A model generated the notes under the pieces. The model did not search any database. It was not told the DNA's origin and was given only the letters and a program-made list of their open reading frames with translations. From positions 2,122,501 to 2,186,500 of the forward strand of contig NZ_UWOP01000001.1 of the NCBI RefSeq assembly GCF_900604485.1: a stretch of DNA of 64,000 nt, given 5' to 3'. Shown one piece after another: positions 9,256 through 19,610 of this stretch (its first letter is position 1; each line of letters opens with the position of its first letter). A program made the position numbers and the translations under genes. Source of the DNA: Enterococcus mediterraneensis. Lineage in GTDB: Bacteria > Bacillota > Bacilli > Lactobacillales > Enterococcaceae.

Positions 9256-9307
9256 AAGGATTATAAGCCCAAGGAAACTTGGAACCAATCCACAGGAGGT
9301 TTTACAC

Positions 9308-10495
<1,188 letters not shown>

Positions 10496-10520
10496 TAAAG
10501 AGTTGTGACCACAGTCACTT

Positions 10521-10566
10521 TAAATAACCGAAGGACAAGATAAATCGTCCTTCGGTTATTTTTTTG
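10521..10566 (+). terminator. Terminator of tuf
   Basis: AAATAACCGAAGGAC pairs with GTCCTTCGGTTATTT and is followed by T residues. Confidence 0.92.
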
Positions 10567-10731
10567 CGAATAAACGATCGGTGATTCGGAAATAACAAAA
10601 ATGTATTTTTTTATAATTAGACAAATCTTTTATTTTTATTAATTTTAGTCGCAAAATCAGGTGAATGGTGGTTCAATCTCAAAAGAAATAGTACTATATG
10701 AAAATAGCTTAAAAAATTTGGGATGGTTCAG

Positions 10732-11358
10732 ATGAAAACAACATTACGATGGTTAAAATATCTAGGGATGGCAATTCTGCTGCTTTTTATAACTGCTATG
10801 ATAGCATTAGGAGTCAGAAATTATTTGATCTTGCGTCAAGTACATCAATTTGACCAAGAAGTCGCGCAAGCAGCTGAAAAACATGACATCTCTGAATATC
10901 AAGATTTAGTTTCTGCTATTATTTTTACGGAAAGTAAAGGAAAAGATGTCGACATCATGCAAAGCTCTGAAAGTGTTTATGGTGATCCGGGGAAGATCAC
11001 TGATACGAAGGAGAGTATTGAGCATGGCGTGAGCTTTTTAGCGCAAGCTCTAAAAAAAGCAAAAGAACAGGGCTGTGATCTTTGGACGGCTGTTCAGGCT
11101 TATAATTTCGGTTTGGATTACATTGATTTTATTGCTGACAATGGCGGGCACAATACATTGAAGCTGGCAGAAGAGTATTCCCGGGATGTCCTTTCGCCGA
11201 TGTTGGGGAATACTGACCAAAATCAATACCGCTATTGGGGGATTCGTTCTTTATTTTACAATGGCGGACGTCTGTATCATAATGGGGGCAATCTATTTTA
11301 TGCAGAGATCGTCAAGTTCAATCAACTCAAAATCCGCGGGACCAGTTTTCTTTTTTAA
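10732..11358 (+). CDS. Membrane-anchored lysozyme-like protein (PvaA/CwlT lysozyme fold)
   Basis: This 208-residue protein has an N-terminal membrane segment (about 9-30) and an extracytoplasmic lysozyme-like domain. The domain holds SAIIFTESKGKDVDIMQSSES, where the glutamate of FTESKG is the expected catalytic acid, followed by SIEHGVSFLAQAL and WTAVQAYNFG. This pattern is that of the bacteriophage-type lysozyme family that includes the pneumococcal antigen PvaA and the CwlT muramidase domain. It should cleave peptidoglycan at the cell surface. ATG 10732 is chosen over the ATG three codons earlier because of spacing to GGGATGG. A cell-envelope gene, DUF368, follows. Confidence 0.8.
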   Translation: MKTTLRWLKYLGMAILLLFITAMIALGVRNYLILRQVHQFDQEVAQAAEKHDISEYQDLVSAIIFTESKGKDVDIMQSSESVYGDPGKITDTKESIEHGVSFLAQALKKAKEQGCDLWTAVQAYNFGLDYIDFIADNGGHNTLKLAEEYSRDVLSPMLGNTDQNQYRYWGIRSLFYNGGRLYHNGGNLFYAEIVKFNQLKIRGTSFLF

Positions 11359-11420
11359 CTTGATTGGTTTGGGGAATATGATACACTAGGAAAGAAATAT
11401 TTTTGCAAGGAGCGTACTAG

Positions 11421-12266
11421 ATGGAAACGGTAGAGTCAAAAAAACAAGGAGCCACAAAAGATTGGCTATTACGATTTGTTAAAGGAATGTTTATCGGTTC
11501 AGGATTTATTCTTCCCGGTGTCAGCGGCGGCGCGTTAGCTGCGATTTTTGGGATCTATGAACGGATCATCGCTTTTTTAGCCCATATCACAAGAAACTTC
11601 AAAGAGAATGTTCTATTCTTTATCCCAGTCGGATTGGGCGGTGTTACAGGAGTCTTCCTGTTGTCTTTTGCGGTCAGCTTTTTACTAGGTACTTATGAAA
11701 CGATTATTTTATGGTTCTTTGTAGGTTGTATCATCGGGACCGTACCGGCGTTATGGAAAGAAGCCGGCAAAAAAGGACGTTCGACTCGCGAGATCGTTAT
11801 TTTGATCGTCAGCTTTGTTTTAGGATTTTTATTCTTATGGAAAGGCTCCGGTTTATTCTCTCATGTCGATCAAAACTTCTTTACGTGGATGATCGCAGGC
11901 GGTTTGATTGGTTTGGGGATGATCGTTCCAGGATTGAGTCCGTCAAACTTCTTGGTTTATATGGGCATGTATAAAGCAATGTCAGATGGTATCAAGGAAT
12001 TGAACTTTGGAGTGATCATACCGATCGGAATTGGCGGGATCGTCACAGTCTTAGGATTATCCAAAGTCATGGATTACATTTTCAGTAAAGCGTACCCGCA
12101 ATTGTTCCACTTTATCTTAGGAGTGGTCTTTGCTTCAACAGTTATGATCATACCGACAGACTATCAAGGATTTTCAGCAGGCAGTTATATCGGCTGCATC
12201 GTTTTATGTATAGCAGGGGCGGCATTAGGCGCTTGGATGAGTAAATTAGAAGACAAATATAAATAA
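11421..12266 (+). CDS. DUF368 membrane protein, probable undecaprenyl-phosphate translocase
   Basis: This 281-residue polytopic protein has about eight hydrophobic segments. It shows the DUF368 signatures FIGSGFILPGVSGGALAAIFG near the N-terminus and the internal repeat GLIGLGMIVPGLSPSNFLVYMG in the second half. DUF368 proteins have been shown to recycle the C55 lipid carrier undecaprenyl phosphate across the cytoplasmic membrane for cell-wall synthesis. The transport call here rests on family membership. It lies 62 bases after the lysozyme-like gene and ends in a strong terminator. Confidence 0.88.
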   Translation: METVESKKQGATKDWLLRFVKGMFIGSGFILPGVSGGALAAIFGIYERIIAFLAHITRNFKENVLFFIPVGLGGVTGVFLLSFAVSFLLGTYETIILWFFVGCIIGTVPALWKEAGKKGRSTREIVILIVSFVLGFLFLWKGSGLFSHVDQNFFTWMIAGGLIGLGMIVPGLSPSNFLVYMGMYKAMSDGIKELNFGVIIPIGIGGIVTVLGLSKVMDYIFSKAYPQLFHFILGVVFASTVMIIPTDYQGFSAGSYIGCIVLCIAGAALGAWMSKLEDKYK

Positions 12267-12271
12267 TACTC

Positions 12272-12318
12272 GAAGATCAATGATGAAGGGAAAAAACATC
12301 ATTGATCTTCTCATTTTT
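12272..12318 (+). terminator. Terminator after DUF368 gene
   Basis: GAAGATCAATGATG pairs with CATCATTGATCTTC around a purine loop, followed by TCATTTTT. Confidence 0.88.
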
Positions 12319-12397
12319 AAGGAGAAAGTGCCGAATAAAAAACTTGAAAAACAACGGAATTATGGTAGAATGAACATGTATAATTGTGCCATTCTCA

Positions 12398-12430
12398 AAA
12401 TCGCGCTGATCTCGGTTAGTGCGATTTTTT
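12398..12430 (+). terminator. Hairpin with T-run in the dnaG leader (possible attenuator)
   Basis: AAATCGCGCT pairs with AGTGCGATTT across GATCTCGGTT, and the second arm runs into six T residues. It sits after a candidate promoter (TTGAAA near 12343, TAGAAT near 12366) and before dnaG, so it could lower readthrough into dnaG-rpoD. Confidence 0.6.
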
Positions 12431-12492
12431 ACCGACATTCATTATAGAAACAAATAAACTCGTCTTAGCATTTCACGCAGGGGGTGAGTATG

Positions 12493-14352
12493 ATGGCAAA
12501 AAGGATTCCTCAGTCTGTTATTGAGGAAATTCGTACAAAAACAAATATCGTGGAAGTGGTCGGGCAATACGTCCAGTTGAAAAAGTCAGGGAAAAACTAT
12601 TCCGGCTTGTGTCCATTTCACGAAGAAAAAACACCTTCTTTTTCCGTAGCGGAAGATAAGCAGATTTTTCACTGCTTTGGTTGCGGTCGCGGCGGAAATG
12701 TTTTCGGATTTATCCAAGAGATCGAAGGCGTCTCGTTTCCAGAAGCAGTCGTCAAGATCGCTGAATTGGAAAACATACCAGTCGACGAACAGTATCGAGA
12801 AGTGGAAGTGGTCGAAAATTCTCAAGCTCGTCAGCTGATCGGCCTTCATGAAAAAGCCGCAGATGTTTTTCATCATATGCTGATCCATACTGCTGCCGGA
12901 CAGCAAGCGCTGGATTATTTGCTGGAACGAGGGTTGACTCAAGAACTTATCGAAACATTCCAGATTGGTTTTGCACCAAATGAGCGCCAGTTTCTGGGAC
13001 AGATTTTCAAAAATGAAAATGTACCTGAGACGCTTTATCCGCTTTCCGGATTATTCGTCGAACGGGAAGATGGGACGTTTTCGGATCGTTTCTATCAACG
13101 CATCATGTTTCCAATACGAAACCCGCAAGGAAAGACGATCGGTTTTTCCGGCCGTTTCTTGCCTACGAAGGATTTTCCGGGGAAAGATCAGCCAAAGTAT
13201 CTGAACAGTCCTGAGACAGAGATATTTACAAAACGGGAAGTCCTGTTCAACTTTGACAAAGCACGAAATACGATCCGTAAAGAAAATACGGTTTTCTTAT
13301 TCGAAGGCTTTATGGATGTGCTGGCCGTCTGGCGGGCAGGGATCCAAAATGGGATCGCCAGCATGGGAACCAGTTTGACAAATCAGCAGATCGCGGCTAT
13401 CGAACGTGCCGCCAAAGAATTGGTGATATGTTATGATGGCGACTCAGCAGGGGTCGAGGCGACCAATCGTGCGGTGGAGTTGTTGCACACTCACAGCCGT
13501 CTGCGCTTGACAGTTGTCAGCCTGCCAGAAGGACTGGACCCGGATGAATATGTACAAAAATATGGAGCAGAGGCGTTTCAAGAATTAGCGTATCATGGAC
13601 GTGATACCGTTTTTTCATTTAAGATGATGTATCATCGTCTGCACCACAATCTGCAAAATGAAAAAGAACAGATCGACTATGTTCAAGAATTGTTGACAGA
13701 GTTGGCGAAAGTCGATTCGCTGATCGAACAAGATCGTTACCTTACTCAATTATCCACAGAGTTTCAAATAAGTCGTGAAACATTGCAGCAGCAGCTGCGA
13801 CAAATCAAGCAGCTGCAACGCATACAAAGTGATGAAAACAAGCAACAGAGACGAAATGATACAGGTGAGATCCGTGGAACAAAATCACCGCCTCTGACTG
13901 GTGTTAAAGCACAGCGGCTGACCCAATTGGAAAAAGCCGAACAGCTCTTGTTGAATCGCTTGTTCAGTGATTCCTTCCTCAACCATAAGTTGAAACAAGA
14001 AGGATTGCAATTTGTTCATGAAAGGTATCAGGAGATCTATTTTCTCTATGATACGTATATTGAAAGCAACGGGAATTTTTTATTAGCAGAGTTTCTGGAC
14101 TTTTTAAAAGATCAGGAAATCAAAAATAAAGTGATTGAAATTGCCTATCTCAATGTTCCGGAAGAAAGTTCAGAACATGAGATCCAACAATTACTGCGAA
14201 TTTTCAAAAAGGCCGCTATCGCTGAAGAAATCAATAAAAAAAGAATCCAGCAGCAAGAAGCCAGCCAAAAAGGAAATCAGCAAGTAGAATTGGAATTGGC
14301 TATTGAAATAATAAACTTAACAAAAAAGATGAAGCAAGCCGAATTACATTGA
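12493..14352 (+). CDS. dnaG: DNA primase
   Basis: DnaG makes RNA primers at the replication fork. The N-terminal zinc-binding domain has Cys40, His43, Cys61 and Cys64 in [11 protein letters not shown] and [11 protein letters not shown]. The TOPRIM catalytic core follows at about 260-345, with EGFMDVLA and the acidic YDGDSAG. The C-terminal helicase-binding region is Gln/Glu rich. The length of 619 is normal. Two upstream starts (GTG 12484, ATG 12490) are in frame, but ATG 12493 has the best distance from AGGGGG. It is co-transcribed with rpoD 16 bases downstream. Confidence 0.97.
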   Translation: MAKRIPQSVIEEIRTKTNIVEVVGQYVQLKKSGKNYSGLCPFHEEKTPSFSVAEDKQIFHCFGCGRGGNVFGFIQEIEGVSFPEAVVKIAELENIPVDEQYREVEVVENSQARQLIGLHEKAADVFHHMLIHTAAGQQALDYLLERGLTQELIETFQIGFAPNERQFLGQIFKNENVPETLYPLSGLFVEREDGTFSDRFYQRIMFPIRNPQGKTIGFSGRFLPTKDFPGKDQPKYLNSPETEIFTKREVLFNFDKARNTIRKENTVFLFEGFMDVLAVWRAGIQNGIASMGTSLTNQQIAAIERAAKELVICYDGDSAGVEATNRAVELLHTHSRLRLTVVSLPEGLDPDEYVQKYGAEAFQELAYHGRDTVFSFKMMYHRLHHNLQNEKEQIDYVQELLTELAKVDSLIEQDRYLTQLSTEFQISRETLQQQLRQIKQLQRIQSDENKQQRRNDTGEIRGTKSPPLTGVKAQRLTQLEKAEQLLLNRLFSDSFLNHKLKQEGLQFVHERYQEIYFLYDTYIESNGNFLLAEFLDFLKDQEIKNKVIEIAYLNVPEESSEHEIQQLLRIFKKAAIAEEINKKRIQQQEASQKGNQQVELELAIEIINLTKKMKQAELH

Positions 14353-14368
14353 AGGGAGCCTTCTTTTT

Positions 14369-15475
14369 ATGGCAAAACAAACAAATACTGATTACGATAA
14401 AGCGGTGGCAGAATTTATTCGTGTGAATAAAACCAAAGGGCAAGTCGTTTACGATGAACTATCCAACACATTGGCGACTCCTTACTCCTTAGATGCTGAC
14501 GCAATGGACAAACTGATCCAAAAAATTGAAGATGCAGGAATCAGCGTCGTTGATGAAAACGGCGAGCCATCGATCCACAGCTTGAAAAGCAACGAGAAAA
14601 AAGCGGAAGAAGCAAAACAAGAAGACCTTTCTGCACCAACAGGCGTAAAAATCAATGACCCAGTTCGGATGTATCTAAAAGAGATCGGTCGCGTACCATT
14701 GTTGACGGCGCAAGAAGAAGTCGCTCTTGCTTTAAAAATCGAAGAAGGCGATCAAGAAGCCAAACAACGTCTTGCAGAAGCCAACTTGCGTTTGGTAGTA
14801 AGTATCGCAAAACGTTACGTAGGACGCGGAATGCAATTTCTTGATTTGATCCAAGAAGGAAATATGGGCTTGATGAAAGCTGTTGAAAAATTTGATTATC
14901 GTAAAGGATTCAAATTCTCAACTTATGCTACATGGTGGATCCGTCAAGCCATCACTCGTGCGATCGCTGACCAAGCGCGTACGATCCGGATCCCTGTTCA
15001 CATGGTAGAAACCATCAATAAATTGATCCGTATCCAACGTCAATTATTGCAAGATTTAGGTCGGGAACCTACGCCGGAAGAAATCGGCGCAGAAATGGAT
15101 CTGCCGACAGAAAAAGTTCGTGAAATCTTGAAGATCGCTCAAGAACCCGTATCTTTGGAAACACCGATCGGCGAAGAAGACGATTCTCATTTAGGTGATT
15201 TCATTGAAGACCAAGAAGCTACCAGCCCAGCAGAACATGCGGCATATGAACTGTTGAAGGAGCAACTAGAAGATGTTCTTGATACATTGACTGACCGAGA
15301 AGAAAACGTGCTGCGTCTGCGCTTTGGCTTAGATGATGGCCGGACACGGACATTGGAAGAAGTCGGAAAAGTATTCGGTGTGACACGGGAACGTATCCGT
15401 CAGATCGAAGCAAAAGCGTTGCGGAAACTACGCCATCCGTCTCGCTCAAAACAACTGAAGGATTTCTTGGAATAG
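14369..15475 (+). CDS. rpoD: Primary sigma factor SigA
   Basis: The housekeeping sigma factor directs RNA polymerase to -10/-35 promoters. At 368 residues it is the usual size for Lactobacillales. Region 1.2/2 has [15 protein letters not shown], then [39 protein letters not shown] and [13 protein letters not shown]. Region 4 has [15 protein letters not shown] and the helix-turn-helix [18 protein letters not shown]. It forms the dnaG-rpoD operon, without an rpsU in this window. Confidence 0.98.
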   Translation: MAKQTNTDYDKAVAEFIRVNKTKGQVVYDELSNTLATPYSLDADAMDKLIQKIEDAGISVVDENGEPSIHSLKSNEKKAEEAKQEDLSAPTGVKINDPVRMYLKEIGRVPLLTAQEEVALALKIEEGDQEAKQRLAEANLRLVVSIAKRYVGRGMQFLDLIQEGNMGLMKAVEKFDYRKGFKFSTYATWWIRQAITRAIADQARTIRIPVHMVETINKLIRIQRQLLQDLGREPTPEEIGAEMDLPTEKVREILKIAQEPVSLETPIGEEDDSHLGDFIEDQEATSPAEHAAYELLKEQLEDVLDTLTDREENVLRLRFGLDDGRTRTLEEVGKVFGVTRERIRQIEAKALRKLRHPSRSKQLKDFLE

Positions 15476-15494
15476 GATTCTTTTGAAGTGGGAG

Positions 15495-15538
15495 AAAAAA
15501 CTTTTAGAAGTCTTTTGAGGCTTTTAAAAGTTTTTTTG
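15495..15538 (+). terminator. Terminator of dnaG-rpoD
   Basis: AAAAAACTTTTA pairs with TAAAAGTTTTTTT around GAAGTCTTTTGAGGCTTT. The stem is AT-rich but long. Confidence 0.75.
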
Positions 15539-15653
15539 TTACAAAAGAAATCTACATAAAATAAATTTAAAGAAAACCTAATGTTCTCACTATTGGCGAA
15601 TAATTCATAGTATGATAGATTTAGTGCTATGAAAGTAAAGGAGCAAGAGAATA

Positions 15654-17498
15654 GTGATCAACAAATGTCCACAATGTGGTTTTGAACCTGTGGCAGAAAA
15701 AATGATTTGCCCCAATTGCGGTTTCGAAATCAAGGAAAATATCGCACAAAAAATTGAAGAACAAAATGAACAAAAAGATACCCATAAAAATGATAATATT
15801 ACTTGGTCAGACTTTAAAGACGTATCTATCGGTTCGGTAATGGAAACGTTTAATGAACAACATAGTCTTAAAGATGACGAAGAACCTAAAAAAGAATCGG
15901 CAGAACCGGAAGAACTCAGCGAAAATCCGATTTTATCTGCCTATATCCGACAACATAAAGGGGAAGAAGGCGAATCGGTAGAAGAACTGATCGCTAAAGG
16001 AACCCAGGTTCAACCGGAAGCAGACTCTGCAACGGATGAACAAGAGGATGAAAAAGCAGAACAAACTGTATCTGAAGAGACAGAACAACCAACAGATCCA
16101 GAAGATATGGATGACATGACAGATGTTACAGCTGAGACGATCGAAGCGGAGAGTTTATCTGCGGAGGGTACTGATTTGGTTTCAGAAACCGAAGAGCCTG
16201 CTGAACAAATCGTTCCTTCAGAGATTGAAGAAACAGAAAATGAGACAACACAGTCAACAGAACCTCTTGAAACTGAAGAACCTATTCAGGAGACTCCAGT
16301 TGAAGAACCAAAGGAACAGACTACTGATCCTGCGCCAGTACAAGAAGCGCCAGAACAACACAAAAAACCTCGTCGTTCCCGTACACCTTACGTAGCGGCT
16401 GCGGCAGTTATGGTTTTAGGTGTCGGCGGCTGGCTGTTTTATGATCATCAGGAAAAAGTCGCAGCGGCAAAAGCGGAAGCGCAGCGTGTGTCTTCTGCTC
16501 TTGAAACGATCCAAGGGCAATTGGATCAATTCTATACTGATAAAGACAATCAGTTTATAAAAGAAAATAAATCAATGGCGGAATTGGAAACTATCAATGC
16601 CGATCTTGCCCCTTATAAAAAGGAAAAAGACTATGCAGCACTTCATAAAACGTATGAAGATATAAAAGGAAAAATGCACATCGTTGATGAAGTCAATCAA
16701 TTGTTCGACCGACCAATAATCGTTGGCGACCAGTTGGATAAAAAAGCGGTCAACCTGTCAAGTGAAGCGGTCAAACTGGAAAAACCTGAAGGCCAGACAC
16801 CTTTTGATACGTTGGTAGCACAAGCAATTGATCAGGCATCAAATCAAGCGAACGCTAACCAACAAGCAGATGAGGCTGTCGCTAAAGTCTATCAAAAAGA
16901 TCAAGTGGCAAAAGATGCGACACGTAAAAATTACGAAGCAGCTAAAGAAAAAGTTGCTAAATTGCCAGACAGCAGCAAAAAAGAAGCTTTGACAGCTGCT
17001 TTGAAACAAGTTGATTCCTCTCTGACTAAAAAGGAAACTGCTGAAAAACAGGCAGCAGCTAAAAAAGCAGCAGAAGCAAAAGCGGCAGAGGCGAAAAAAC
17101 AAGCAGCGGCTGCCCAAGCAAAAGAAGCAGAAAAACAAGCTGCTTTACCATCTGAAGCTTCACCGAATATGCAGACAAACAGCAACAACCAACCAATTTT
17201 AGGAACAGTTCCAAGTGATGTAGCAGATGCGGATAATCCTGCATGGCAATGGGCTCCAGGTGTCAAAGAAAAAGTTTTGGCTACTTGTATCGCTCGCGGA
17301 TATATCGTTGAAGGCGGCTATACATTGGAAAAAGTACGCATTGAAAACGGTGAAGGCTACTATAATCTATTTGCTACCAATACTCGTTCAAAACTGATGA
17401 AGGGTATTTCAGATGATGCATTGCCGTTTTATCTGGTGACTATCAACTGTAAGACTGGTTATTTCCGCGGCAACGGTTCTGACCATACTGTACGCTAA
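15654..17498 (+). CDS. mapZ: Mid-cell division-site protein MapZ with N-terminal zinc ribbon
   Basis: MapZ marks the future division site and guides FtsZ in streptococci and enterococci. The call rests on resemblance to pneumococcal MapZ: an acidic cytoplasmic part with ILSAYIRQHKGE, one membrane helix (about 245-262), an outer domain with FYTDKDNQFIKE and VNQLFDRPIIVGDQLD, an Ala/Lys/Gln-rich linker, and a C-terminal peptidoglycan-binding domain with AWQWAPGVKEKVLATC, GYYNLF and NCKTGYFRGNG. Unlike the pneumococcal protein it starts with a zinc ribbon, Cys5, Cys8, Cys19 and Cys22. At 614 residues it is longer, mainly in the linkers. The GTG start follows AAGGAG. Confidence 0.85.
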   Translation: MINKCPQCGFEPVAEKMICPNCGFEIKENIAQKIEEQNEQKDTHKNDNITWSDFKDVSIGSVMETFNEQHSLKDDEEPKKESAEPEELSENPILSAYIRQHKGEEGESVEELIAKGTQVQPEADSATDEQEDEKAEQTVSEETEQPTDPEDMDDMTDVTAETIEAESLSAEGTDLVSETEEPAEQIVPSEIEETENETTQSTEPLETEEPIQETPVEEPKEQTTDPAPVQEAPEQHKKPRRSRTPYVAAAAVMVLGVGGWLFYDHQEKVAAAKAEAQRVSSALETIQGQLDQFYTDKDNQFIKENKSMAELETINADLAPYKKEKDYAALHKTYEDIKGKMHIVDEVNQLFDRPIIVGDQLDKKAVNLSSEAVKLEKPEGQTPFDTLVAQAIDQASNQANANQQADEAVAKVYQKDQVAKDATRKNYEAAKEKVAKLPDSSKKEALTAALKQVDSSLTKKETAEKQAAAKKAAEAKAAEAKKQAAAAQAKEAEKQAALPSEASPNMQTNSNNQPILGTVPSDVADADNPAWQWAPGVKEKVLATCIARGYIVEGGYTLEKVRIENGEGYYNLFATNTRSKLMKGISDDALPFYLVTINCKTGYFRGNGSDHTVR

Positions 17499-17536
17499 AA
17501 ACAGAAGAGTTTTTATTTTCTGAAAATTACTTGTTC

Positions 17537-17586
17537 CCCCTCTTTTTTTCCGTTATGATGGGTTCATTCAACGAAAAAAAGAGGGG
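17537..17586. repeat. Perfect 14-bp inverted repeat overlapping the azlC ribosome site
   Basis: CCCCTCTTTTTTTC (17537-17550) and GAAAAAAAGAGGGG (17573-17586) are exact complements across 22 bases. The right arm contains the GAGGGG ribosome site of azlC and is followed by CTTTTT, so it can act as the mapZ terminator. A candidate promoter (TTGTTC 17531-17536, TATGAT 17553-17558) would start transcripts inside the loop. Confidence 0.8.
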
Positions 17587-17592
17587 CTTTTT

Positions 17593-18306
17593 ATGCAGAG
17601 AATACAAGAATCGGTCATGAACGAATTCATTGCCGGAATAAAAGCGTGTGTACCTACGATGCTGGGCTATCTGGGAATCGGTTTTGCGGCTGGTGTCGTC
17701 GAAAAAGGAGTCGGATTATCCCTTATTGAGATCGCGCTTTTGTCGTTGATCGTTTACGCAGGCAGCGCGCAATTTATTATTTGCGGATTGCTGGTGATGC
17801 AGGCACCGTTATCTTCCATCGTGATAACTGTTTTTTTAGTGAATCTCCGTCATCTTCTGATGAGTTTGTCAGTGGCCGGCTATTTTAGAAAAGAAAAATG
17901 GTATACCGTACTCGGTTTGGGAACCTTGTTGACAGACGAGTCTTATGGTGTTTTAACGACATCCCTTCAAGAAAAACAGCCTGTGACAGCAGCATGGACC
18001 AATGGATTGAATGTCGCTGCCTATTTAACATGGCTGATTGCGAATCTTTTAGGCGGTTTGTTTGGACAGTTTATTCCTGATCCAGCGGCTTTGGGATTGG
18101 ATTTTGCTTTAACAGCGATGTTTCTTGGGCTTTTCTTGTTCCAAGTACAGCTTCCGCTGAAAAAGCGGACCGCTCAAACATTGTCGGTCTTATTAGTAGT
18201 TGTCGGGTCTCTTGTTTTATTGATGCGTATAACTACTGGAGAATTGGCTGTGATCGGAGCTACGCTTTTAGGTTGCTTGACAGGGACGGTGTTGGCAGAT
18301 GATTGA
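17593..18306 (+). CDS. azlC: AzlC-family branched-chain amino acid exporter, large subunit
   Basis: This 237-residue membrane protein has the AzlC signatures GYLGIGFAAGVV near residue 25 and YAGSAQFIICGLL near 55, then NLRHLLMSLS, with about seven helices. With AzlD it exports branched-chain amino acids or analogues, as shown for azaleucine in Bacillus and for BrnFE in Corynebacterium. The stop region overlaps azlD by eight bases, so the two are translationally coupled. ATG 17593 follows GAGGGG, which lies in an inverted-repeat arm. Confidence 0.92.
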   Translation: MQRIQESVMNEFIAGIKACVPTMLGYLGIGFAAGVVEKGVGLSLIEIALLSLIVYAGSAQFIICGLLVMQAPLSSIVITVFLVNLRHLLMSLSVAGYFRKEKWYTVLGLGTLLTDESYGVLTTSLQEKQPVTAAWTNGLNVAAYLTWLIANLLGGLFGQFIPDPAALGLDFALTAMFLGLFLFQVQLPLKKRTAQTLSVLLVVVGSLVLLMRITTGELAVIGATLLGCLTGTVLADD

Positions 18307-18622
18307 TGGAAGAATCTTATGGATGATCTTTTTGTGCGGGATCGTTACTTGGATCCCACGGGTGCTGCCTTTTGTTTTTTCCCGAAAATTGATTTTTCCT
18401 AAAAAGATCCAAACCTTTTTGAGCTTTTTACCTTTATCGATTTTAACGGCACTGTTTGTGCAAAGTTTGCTGGAGATCCGCCAGGGAAGATTTCCCAGCA
18501 TAAAATTAACGGAAATACTTGCTTGTATTCCCGCTTTAATGGTAGGTTACTATACGAAGGACCTAATGAAAATCGTCGTAACAGGAGTGGTGTCTATCGC
18601 CCTCTTACGACTTATACTTTAA
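18299..18622 (+). CDS. azlD: AzlD-family exporter, small subunit
   Basis: A 107-residue protein with four predicted helices. It has the AzlD features WIPRVLPFVF near residue 20 and FLSFLPLSILTALFVQSLL in the middle. It is the obligate partner of AzlC in the branched-chain amino acid exporter and overlaps its gene. Confidence 0.9.
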   Translation: MIDGRILWMIFLCGIVTWIPRVLPFVFSRKLIFPKKIQTFLSFLPLSILTALFVQSLLEIRQGRFPSIKLTEILACIPALMVGYYTKDLMKIVVTGVVSIALLRLIL

Positions 18623-18632
18623 GGAGAAAAAA

Positions 18633-19496
18633 ATGGAAGAATTACTTGCTTCAGTTTTTACTGGAATCATCACCGATGAAAATGATACCCATTATTTTGT
18701 ACAAAAAAACGGACAGACTTTTCGCTTGGCGAAAACAGAAGGGGAATTTCAATTAGGCATGGCGGTTGAAGGATTTGCTTATTTGAATCAGAACCAAACA
18801 CCTTGCTTTACGACTGAGATCCCTAAAAGCCGCAAAGGTCATTACGCCTATGGAACAGTTACCGAGACTCGTAAAGATCTTGGAGTCTTTGTTTCCATCG
18901 GTCTTCCGGATAAAGATATGGTGGTATCTTTGGATGAACTGCCGACTATGCGGGAACTTTGGCCGAAAAAAGGCGACCGTTTGATGGTGGCATTGCGAGT
19001 GGATCACAAAGAACGGATCTGGGCGACCCTTGCGGATGAGAAGATTTTTCGTTCATTGAGCAAGCGGGGAACGGAAGATATGAAAAATCAAAACAAAGTC
19101 GGAACCGTTTTTCGATTAAAATTAGCAGGAACCTATCTGTTAACAGATGATTTTTATATTGGTTTTGTCCATCCGTCAGAACGTTATCAAGAACCGCGTC
19201 TTGGTGAGATCGTAAAACCTCGAGTGATCGGAGTCCGTCCAGATGGTGTCTTGAATATGTCATTGAAGCCTCGAGCTCATGAAGCGATCAACGATGATGC
19301 GGCGATGTTGTTGGCTTATCTAGAGCGGACTTCTGAGAAAAAAATGCCTTATACGGATAAATCCGCGCCGGAAGAGATCAAGCAGATGTTTGGCATCAGT
19401 AAAGGCCAGTTCAAACGGGCGATCGGTCATCTTTTAAAAGAAAAATATATTGAGCAAAAAGACGGTGTAACCTATTTATTGAAAAAATCTAATTGA
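18633..19496 (+). CDS. cvfB: CvfB-like S1-domain RNA-binding protein
   Basis: The 287-residue protein matches CvfB/YitL: three S1-like OB-fold modules in the first two thirds (for example YGTVTETRKDLGVFVSIGL and GTVFRLKLAGTYLLTDDFYIGFVH) and a C-terminal winged helix near 225-285 (EEIKQMFGISKGQFKRAIGHLLKEK). In Staphylococcus CvfB binds RNA and influences virulence gene expression. The gene follows azlD by ten bases with AAGGAG before ATG, so it is probably in the same transcript. Confidence 0.88.
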   Translation: MEELLASVFTGIITDENDTHYFVQKNGQTFRLAKTEGEFQLGMAVEGFAYLNQNQTPCFTTEIPKSRKGHYAYGTVTETRKDLGVFVSIGLPDKDMVVSLDELPTMRELWPKKGDRLMVALRVDHKERIWATLADEKIFRSLSKRGTEDMKNQNKVGTVFRLKLAGTYLLTDDFYIGFVHPSERYQEPRLGEIVKPRVIGVRPDGVLNMSLKPRAHEAINDDAAMLLAYLERTSEKKMPYTDKSAPEEIKQMFGISKGQFKRAIGHLLKEKYIEQKDGVTYLLKKSN

Positions 19497-19567
19497 GAAT
19501 CCCTTGTATTAATTGCGAATTTTATTTATAATAAATACAATCTATTCGTTATGGTATAAATTTTAGT

Positions 19568-19582
19568 TTGTAATTATTATAA
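19568..19582 (+). promoter_or_regulatory. Per-box upstream of fur
   Basis: TTGTAATTATTATAA differs at one position from the Bacillus PerR operator TTATAATTATTATAA. It lies 29-43 bases before the fur start. PerR repression of fur is documented in B. subtilis. Confidence 0.65.
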
Positions 19583-19610
19583 AGTAACAACTGGGAAGGT
19601 TGAAGAGCTG

